Shown here piece by piece: positions 58,773-64,000 of a DNA stretch of 64,000 bases. Origin of the DNA: Martinezella tropici (GTDB lineage: Bacteria; Pseudomonadota; Alphaproteobacteria; Rhizobiales; Rhizobiaceae). The DNA lies in contig JUHI01000007.1 of assembly GCA_000799755.1 (NCBI GenBank), forward strand, positions 186,001 through 250,000. Direction: 5' to 3'. The position numbers and the translations under genes are program-made. Under the pieces are notes generated by a model. The model saw only the letters and a program-made list of their open reading frames with translations. It made no database searches and was not told the origin of the DNA. Position 1 is the stretch's first letter, and each line of letters begins with the position of its first letter.

Positions 58773-60419
58773 TCAGACAAGCTTGCCGCAATAGGCATCG
58801 AGTGCCGCAAGCGCCACCGTCGAGCCTGCATCGGCGGTGGTGAAGCCCGGCATGGGAATGGTCTTGCCAAGCTTTATGTCCTTTGGCAGCGAGACCTTCA
58901 CCGGCTTGCGGGAGAGATTGAAGACGAACAGCAGCTTTTCATCGCCCTTGGAGCGAGTGAAGGCGAGAACATCCTCCTTGGTGTCGAGGAAGACCATGTC
59001 GCCATCACGCAAGGCCGCATGCTCTGCACGGAAAGCCAGCGTCTCGCGATAGTGATGCAGCACCGAATCCTTGTCCGCTTCCTGCTTGTCGACTGCGAGC
59101 GCCGCATGTTGATAGGGAACCGGCAGCCACGACTTGTCAGCGGTCGTAAAGCCCGCATGCGCACGGCTCGCCTCCCAGGGCATCGGCGTGCGGCATCCGT
59201 CACGCCCCTTGAAAGCCGGCCAGAAACGAATGCCGTAGGGATCGCGCAGATCCTCGAAAGCCAGTTCCGCCTCGGGCAGGCCGAGTTCCTCGCCCTGATA
59301 GAGGCAGATCGAGCCACGCAAAGTGGAGAGCAGCGAGATTGCAAGCTTCGCAACGCGCGGCTGCTCTTCCTCGTTCTCGGCAAAGCGGCTGACATGGCGT
59401 TGCACGTCATGGTTGGAAAAGGCCCAGCAGACCCAGCCGTCGACGACATTGTCCTGGAAGTCGCTGACGCAGCGGCGGAAATGCGCCGGCGTGAAATCGG
59501 GCCCCAGCAGGTCGAACGTATAGCACATGTGCAGCTTGTCGCCGCCGCTGGTATAGGCGGCCACCGTCTCCAGCGAACGGGCGCCGTCGCCCACTTCACC
59601 GACGGTCGTGCGGTTGTCGTATTGATCGAGCAGCGCCCGGAACCGCTTCAGGAAGCCGATATTCTCCGGCTGCGTCTTGTCGTAGAGATGGTTCTGCATC
59701 CCGTATGGGTTGCTCTCGGGCGCATCGAGGCCGCCTGTCGATACGAGTGCGGCCGGATTGTCCCGCAGCTTCTTGTCGCAGAAATAGTAGTTCACGGTGT
59801 CCAGGCGGAAGCCGTCCACGCCTCTGTCGAGCCAGAACTTCACGGCCGAAAGCACGGCATCCTGAACTTCTGCGTGGTGGAAATTCAGATCCGGCTGCGA
59901 GGTCAGGAAGTTGTGCTGGTAATACTGCCGCCGCACGCCGTCCCATTCCCAGCCGGGGCCGCCGAAGATCGACAGCCAGTTGTTTGGCGCCGTGCCATCC
60001 GGCTTCGGATCGGCCCAGACGTACCAGTCAGCCTTGGCATTGTCGCGGCTCGTCCGGCTCTCCACGAACCAGGGATGCCGGTCGGAGGTGTGCGAGATGA
60101 CCTGATCGATGATGACCTTCAGACCGAGATCATGCGCCGCCGCCATCATCTCGTCGAAATCGGCAAGCGTGCCGAAGATCGGATCAACATCGCAATAATC
60201 GGCGACGTCGTAGCCCATGTCGGCCATCGGCGAGGTAAAGAACGGCGCCAGCCAGATCGCATCGACCCCGAGTGCGGCAATGTGAGGCAGGCGCCGGGTA
60301 ACCCCCTTGATATCGCCGAGCCCGTTGGCATCCGTATCCTGAAACGACCGCGGATAGACCTGATAGATCACTGCCCCGCGCCACCAGTCGGCTTGCGCCG
60401 CTTCATTCGTCGATTTCAT
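58773..60419 (-). CDS. Alpha-glucosidase, glycoside hydrolase family 13
   Basis: 548-residue GH13 enzyme: WWRGAVIYQVYPRSFQDTDANGLGDIKGVTRRLPHIAALGVDAIWLAPFFTSPMADMGYDVADY is the family opening. Catalytic regions are VDGFRLDTVNYYF (nucleophile Asp), TVGEVGDG (acid/base Glu) and FSNHDVQRH (third Asp). It resembles rhizobial AglA alpha-glucosidases hydrolysing sucrose, trehalose or maltose, but the aglEFGK transporter genes are absent here. No signal peptide, so cytoplasmic. ATG 60419 is preferred to an upstream GTG at 60440. Confidence 0.93.
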   Translation of the reverse strand: MKSTNEAAQADWWRGAVIYQVYPRSFQDTDANGLGDIKGVTRRLPHIAALGVDAIWLAPFFTSPMADMGYDVADYCDVDPIFGTLADFDEMMAAAHDLGLKVIIDQVISHTSDRHPWFVESRTSRDNAKADWYVWADPKPDGTAPNNWLSIFGGPGWEWDGVRRQYYQHNFLTSQPDLNFHHAEVQDAVLSAVKFWLDRGVDGFRLDTVNYYFCDKKLRDNPAALVSTGGLDAPESNPYGMQNHLYDKTQPENIGFLKRFRALLDQYDNRTTVGEVGDGARSLETVAAYTSGGDKLHMCYTFDLLGPDFTPAHFRRCVSDFQDNVVDGWVCWAFSNHDVQRHVSRFAENEEEQPRVAKLAISLLSTLRGSICLYQGEELGLPEAELAFEDLRDPYGIRFWPAFKGRDGCRTPMPWEASRAHAGFTTADKSWLPVPYQHAALAVDKQEADKDSVLHHYRETLAFRAEHAALRDGDMVFLDTKEDVLAFTRSKGDEKLLFVFNLSRKPVKVSLPKDIKLGKTIPMPGFTTADAGSTVALAALDAYCGKLV

Positions 60420-60667
60420 CAAACCGCCTCGATATCGCACAAGGCCTCCCAGTTTGCACAGTCAGGCGCAGGCGGCAAGCCGCAATCGGCCGCATGACGA
60501 ATTCAACCAACGGGACGCGTAAATTCGCAGTATCAATTTTAGAGAATTATCAATATGAAAGTTCACACGCTAAGCATGCCCGATTTTTTTAACTTGAATG
60601 CGACGTCGCTTTCGATAACTTCCCGCGTTGACTTGTACGTACAGGTTACCTGCGGAACCAAAAACAC

Positions 60668-60682
60668 CCTTGTAAAACAAGG
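60668..60682. repeat. Small palindrome in the oppA leader
   Basis: CCTTGT-AAA-ACAAGG (60668-60682), 30 bp before the oppA start; possible operator or leader stem. The rest of the 292-bp divergent region between the alpha-glucosidase gene and oppA is A/T-rich, with TTGACT near 60629 as a candidate -35. Confidence 0.4.
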
Positions 60683-60711
60683 ACAATAACTCCAGAAAGG
60701 TGGGAAAACAT

Positions 60712-62292
60712 ATGACTCATATCACCAGAAAATTTATCGCTGCGGCTTTCGTCAGCACGATATTGAGCGTTTCCGCGCATGCCGCGACCCTCAATATCCA
60801 CAACGGCGGCGACCCGACTTCGCTCGATCCGCAAAAAATTTCCGGCGACTGGGAGAACCGTATCGACGGCGACATCTTCGAAGGGCTGGTGACGGAAGAC
60901 CCCAAGGACAATCCCATTCCCGGCCAGGCCGCAAGCTGGACCATTTCCCCCGACCAGAAGGTCTATACCTTCAAGCTGCGTGACGGCATCAAGTGGTCTG
61001 ACGGCCAGCCTGTTACAGCTCAGGACTTCGTCTTTGCCTTCCAGCGCCTGATGGACCCGAAGACCGCCGCCCAGTACGCCTATCTGCAGTACACGATCCA
61101 CAACGCGGAAAAGATCAACAAGGGCGAGATCAAGGATCTGACCCAGCTCGGCGTCAAGGCGATCGACGACAAGACGCTCGAAATCACGCTTGAGAACCCG
61201 ACGCCTTACTTCCTCAACGCCCTGATGCACTATACGGCCTATCCGCTGCCGAAGCATGTCGTCGAAGCAAAGGGCGACCAGTGGGTCAAGATCGGCAACA
61301 TCGTCACCAACGGCCCCTATAAGCCCACCGAATGGGTGCCCGGCTCGCACGTCAGCATGGTCAAGAGCGACCAATACTACGACGCGAAGGACGTGAAGAT
61401 CGACAAGGTCAACTATTACACGCTGGAAGACCAGGCCGCAGCCCTCAAGCGCTATCGCGCTGGTGAATTCGATATCCTGACCTCCTTCCCGGCCGATCAG
61501 TATGACTGGATCCAGAAGAATCTTCCCGGTCAGGCGCATGTGGTGCCCTTCCTTGGCACCTACTACTACGTCATGAATGCCACCAAGCCGCCCTTCAACG
61601 ACAAGCGCGTCCGCCAGGCTCTCTCGATGGCCGTCAACCGTGAGGTCATCGGGCCGAAGATCCTCGGCACCGGCGAACTGCCGATGTATTCCTGGGTACC
61701 GCCGGGCACGGCGAATTATGGCGAGCCGGCCTATGTCAGCTGGAAGGACGAGCCTTACAAGCAGAAGGTCGAAGAGGCCAAGAAGCTTCTGAAAGAAGCA
61801 GGCTTCGGTCCTGACCATCCGCTGAAGGCGCAGCTTCGCTACAACACCAACGACAACCACAAGCGCATCGCCGTTGCGATCGCCGCCATGTGGAAGCCGC
61901 TCGGCGTCGATATCGAGCTCTACAACACCGAAACCAAGGTGCACTACGATGAAATGCAGCGCGGTGAGGTGCAGATCGGCCGCGCCGGCTGGCTCGCAGA
62001 CTATAACGACCCGATCAACTTCCTGAACCTGCTGTCCACCGGCGTCGAAATGAACTACGGCCGCTGGAGCAACAAGGATTACGATGCCCTCATCAAGCAG
62101 GGCAACGAAGAGATCGACCTGAAGAAGCGCGCCGAAATCTACAAGAAGGCCGAGCAGCTGGCCCTCGACGACAGCGCCGCGATCCCGATCTACTACTACG
62201 TTTCCCAGAACATCGTCGCCCCGAAGGTCCAGGGCTTCGTCGACAATATTCAGGACATCCACCGCACTCGCTGGCTGTCGATCAAAGAATAA
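60712..62292 (+). CDS. oppA: Oligopeptide ABC transporter, periplasmic binding protein
   Basis: 526-residue family 5 solute-binding protein. The signal peptide ends SVSAHAATLN. Then NGGDPTSLDPQKISGDWENRIDGDIFEGLVTEDPKDNPIPGQAASWTISPDQKVYTFKLRDGIKWSDGQPVTAQDFVFAFQRLMDPKTAAQYAY is the SBP_bac_5 pattern, and YVMNATKPPFNDKRVRQALSMAVNREVI follows. It is OppA-like, with peptides as probable ligand. AAAGGTGGG precedes ATG 60712. The first gene of oppABC; a perfect 13-bp hairpin follows its stop. Confidence 0.93.
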   Translation: MTHITRKFIAAAFVSTILSVSAHAATLNIHNGGDPTSLDPQKISGDWENRIDGDIFEGLVTEDPKDNPIPGQAASWTISPDQKVYTFKLRDGIKWSDGQPVTAQDFVFAFQRLMDPKTAAQYAYLQYTIHNAEKINKGEIKDLTQLGVKAIDDKTLEITLENPTPYFLNALMHYTAYPLPKHVVEAKGDQWVKIGNIVTNGPYKPTEWVPGSHVSMVKSDQYYDAKDVKIDKVNYYTLEDQAAALKRYRAGEFDILTSFPADQYDWIQKNLPGQAHVVPFLGTYYYVMNATKPPFNDKRVRQALSMAVNREVIGPKILGTGELPMYSWVPPGTANYGEPAYVSWKDEPYKQKVEEAKKLLKEAGFGPDHPLKAQLRYNTNDNHKRIAVAIAAMWKPLGVDIELYNTETKVHYDEMQRGEVQIGRAGWLADYNDPINFLNLLSTGVEMNYGRWSNKDYDALIKQGNEEIDLKKRAEIYKKAEQLALDDSAAIPIYYYVSQNIVAPKVQGFVDNIQDIHRTRWLSIKE

Positions 62293-62301
62293 TTGGGAAC
62301 A

Positions 62302-62333
62302 GGCTCCCTTCCGGACACAACCGGAAGGGAGCC
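62302..62333 (+). promoter_or_regulatory. Hairpin between oppA and oppB
   Basis: Perfect 13-bp stem GGCTCCCTTCCGG (62302-62314) / CCGGAAGGGAGCC (62321-62333), ACACAA loop, no T run. It begins 9 nt after the oppA stop. Its right arm contains GAAGGGAG, the only ribosome-binding-site-like sequence before oppB, so folding should reduce oppB translation and protect oppA mRNA from 3' decay. Confidence 0.85.
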
Positions 62334-62343
62334 GTCTAAGATC

Positions 62344-63267
62344 ATGTTTGGCTACGCTCTCCGTCGTTTGCTGTCGACAATCCCCGTCTTGTGGATTGCC
62401 GTGACAGTGTGTTTTTTCATTCTGCGCCTCGCTCCCGGCGGCCCCTTCGATGGCGAAAGGCCATTGCCGCCGGAAGTCAAAGCCAACCTTGCGGCTCACT
62501 ACAACCTCGATAAGCCCCTGGTTGAGCAATACCTGATCTATGTCGGCGACGTCATGAAGGGCGACCTTGGTCCCTCCTTCGCCAACCAGGATTTCACCGT
62601 CACCCAGCAGATCATGTCCGGCTTCCCCTACACGCTGACCATCGGTGGCGCTGCCTTCGTGCTTGCGACCGTCGTCGGCGTTTTCATAGGCTGTCTTGGG
62701 GCGCTCTATCAGAACCGCGCGGCCGACTATTGGCTGGGTGGCGGCCTCCTCATCGGCCTGGTCATGCCGAGCTTTCTCATCGCCCCGATCCTTCAGCTCG
62801 TCTTCGGCAACACGCTCGGCTGGCTGCCCGTCGGCGGCTGGGGTGACGGCTCGATCAGGTTCCTGGTCCTGCCCATCATCGTCCTGACGCTGCCGCACGC
62901 GGCACGCATCTCCCGCCTGATGCGCGGTTCGATGATCGAGGTGATGAGCCAGAACTTTATCCGCACCGCCAAGGCCAAGGGCATCGGCCCTCGGCTGACC
63001 GTAATGCGACACGCGCTGAAGCCGGCGATGATGCCGGTGGTCTCCTACCTCGGCCCGGCGGCAAGTTACCTGCTCACCGGTTCGCTGGTCGTCGAAACCA
63101 TTTTCGGCCTTCCCGGCGTCGGCCGCTATTTCGTCGGCGCAGCGCTCAACCGCGATTACGGCATGGTCCTCGGCACGGTCATCTTCTACATGGTCCTGAT
63201 CGTGGTGCTCAACCTGCTGGTCGACATCGCCTATGCCTGGCTCGACCCGAAAGTGAGAATGCGATGA
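62344..63267 (+). CDS. oppB: Oligopeptide ABC transporter, permease B
   Basis: 307-residue permease, six TM helices: LLSTIPVLWIAVTVCFFILRLAPGGPFDGERPLPPEV is the OppB/DppB N-terminus. The EAA loop is FIRTAKAKGIGPRLTVMRHALKPAMMPVVSYLG, followed by LTGSLVVETIFGLPGVGRYFVGAALNRDYGMVLGTVIFY. ATG 62344 follows GAAGGGAG at long spacing. The stop overlaps the oppC ATG (ATGA). Confidence 0.95.
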   Translation: MFGYALRRLLSTIPVLWIAVTVCFFILRLAPGGPFDGERPLPPEVKANLAAHYNLDKPLVEQYLIYVGDVMKGDLGPSFANQDFTVTQQIMSGFPYTLTIGGAAFVLATVVGVFIGCLGALYQNRAADYWLGGGLLIGLVMPSFLIAPILQLVFGNTLGWLPVGGWGDGSIRFLVLPIIVLTLPHAARISRLMRGSMIEVMSQNFIRTAKAKGIGPRLTVMRHALKPAMMPVVSYLGPAASYLLTGSLVVETIFGLPGVGRYFVGAALNRDYGMVLGTVIFYMVLIVVLNLLVDIAYAWLDPKVRMR

Positions 63268-64000
63268 TCCTCAATTCCGCCAAGAGAGAATTGCTGGAAG
63301 CGGAATTGCTTTCGGCAGAGGGGCTCGCACCCAAGGGGCGCTCCCTCACCGGCGACGCAATGCGCCGCCTGCTGCGAAACAAGGCCGCCGCACTGTCCCT
63401 GATCGTGTTGGCAGTCCTGGTTCTGGTCGCCATTTTTGGCCCCTATTTCCTGCCCTTCAACTATGAAGACCCGGACTGGAACTCCTTCCGGGGCGCTCCG
63501 GACTTCGCCGCGGGCCACTATTTCGGCACTGACGGCAACGGCCGCGACCTGCTGGCGCGCACGCTCTATGGCACGCGCGTCTCGCTCACCGTCGCGCTCG
63601 TGGCAACGCTCGTCTCTGTCGTCATCGGCGTGCTCTACGGCGCCATCGCCGGTTATTTCGGCGGACGCGTCGATGCGATCATGATGCGCTTCGTCGATAT
63701 CATGTACGCCCTGCCCTACGTGCTTTTCGTCATCCTGCTGATGGTGATCTTCGGCCGCAACGTCTATCTGCTGTTCGCAGCAATCGGCGCTCTGGAATGG
63801 CTGACCATGGCCCGCATCGTGCGCGGCCAGACCCTGTCGATCAAGCAGCGCGAATTCATCGAGGCCGCGCGCGCCTCGGGGCAGCGATCGTTCAAGATCA
63901 TCCTCAAGCATATCGTGCCGAACCTTGTCGGCCCGGTCGTGATCTACGCGACGCTGACCATCCCGGAGATCATCGCGACGGAAAGCTTCCTTTCCTATCT
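63264..64000 (+). CDS. oppC: Oligopeptide ABC transporter, permease C (runs off window)
   Basis: N-terminal 245 codons of an OppC permease. N-terminal cytoplasmic segment, then AALSLIVLAVLVLVAIFGPYFLPFNYED, FGTDGNGRDLLARTLYGTRVSLTVALVATLVSVVIGVLYGAIAGYFGGRVDAIMMRFVDIMYALPYVLFVILL, and the EAA loop EFIEAARASGQRSFKIILKHIVPN. The frame remains open at the window end. It overlaps oppB by 4 bp (63264-63267). Confidence 0.95.
   Translation, partial: MILNSAKRELLEAELLSAEGLAPKGRSLTGDAMRRLLRNKAAALSLIVLAVLVLVAIFGPYFLPFNYEDPDWNSFRGAPDFAAGHYFGTDGNGRDLLARTLYGTRVSLTVALVATLVSVVIGVLYGAIAGYFGGRVDAIMMRFVDIMYALPYVLFVILLMVIFGRNVYLLFAAIGALEWLTMARIVRGQTLSIKQREFIEAARASGQRSFKIILKHIVPNLVGPVVIYATLTIPEIIATESFLSY

Noticed and set aside
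58770..58775. TGATCA at the joint of the ade and alpha-glucosidase stops
   Set aside because: Two abutting stop codons on opposite strands necessarily give this palindrome; no further meaning needed.

Overview
The window is high-GC alphaproteobacterial chromosomal DNA, most likely from a Rhizobium species (Rhizobiaceae). Supporting markers are a NolR-type ArsR regulator, a fused trpE(G) behind a trpL leader peptide with three Trp codons, the choXWV choline importer, BluB, a TonB haem-type receptor with two RirA-like TGA-N9-TCA boxes, and DUF1285/NUDIX/CCA-transferase gene order. I saw no tRNA or rRNA genes, no CRISPR array, no prophage and no classical insertion sequence. The only accessory-looking patch is about 56.4-57.05 kb, where a small DUF559 (Vsr-like) endonuclease gene is bracketed by GC-rich palindromic repeats.

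Layout. 0-1.6 kb (minus): end of a cca gene, a NUDIX CoA-pyrophosphatase-like gene and DUF1285, overlapping by 4 bp each. 1.7-9.0 kb (plus): MoxR ATPase, DUF58, two large membrane proteins (BatA/DUF4159 and vWA/amidotransferase-like) and a GNAT gene. 9-16.6 kb: stress and housekeeping genes (GNAT, glutathionyl-hydroquinone reductase, NUDIX, metallophosphoesterase), an ECF sigma/anti-sigma pair, a small coiled-coil protein and an ABC exporter. 16.6-18.7 kb: leuA with a Leu-rich leader ORF. 18.7-23.9 kb: BenE transporter divergent from a DeoR-MFS-VOC operon, then TetR divergent from DUF4336. 24-31.7 kb: clpP, DUF2076, a CDF transporter-queF operon, AraC/SDR, bluB, VOC, DUF2459. 31.7-34.2 kb: trpE(G) with its trpL attenuator. 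34.2-37.6 kb: monooxygenase/LysR pair and an ABC-F ATPase preceded by a 23-codon ORF. 37.6-45.4 kb: TonB receptor, extensin-like protein, PCMT-like methyltransferase, fhs, a YqhA-like protein and a COG3904-like protein. 45.9-50.2 kb: LuxR, DUF2333, a coiled-coil protein, cytochrome c, tdk. 50.5-54 kb: choXWV and a HugZ-like protein. 54.4 kb: nolR. 55-60.4 kb: omega-amino-acid aminotransferase, DUF559 repeat island, adenine deaminase, alpha-glucosidase. 60.7-64 kb: oppABC, with oppC running off the end.

Regulatory RNA is the striking theme. There are two amino-acid leader peptides (trpL and the leuA leader) and a third candidate leader in front of the ABC-F gene. In addition, an oppA-oppB hairpin covers the oppB ribosome-binding site and a choX-choW hairpin sits mid-operon. 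Both the leuA leader and the DeoR gene have a promoter placed so that transcription should begin at or next to the AUG, predicting leaderless mRNAs.

The best candidates for something undescribed are the DUF559 gene with its inverted repeats (R1 forward, R2 reverse, R3 forward) and the ABC-F leader ORF, whose C-terminus carries an Arg-Met-Arg motif of the kind seen in macrolide-sensing arrest peptides. All functional calls come from reading motifs by eye; no database search was run.
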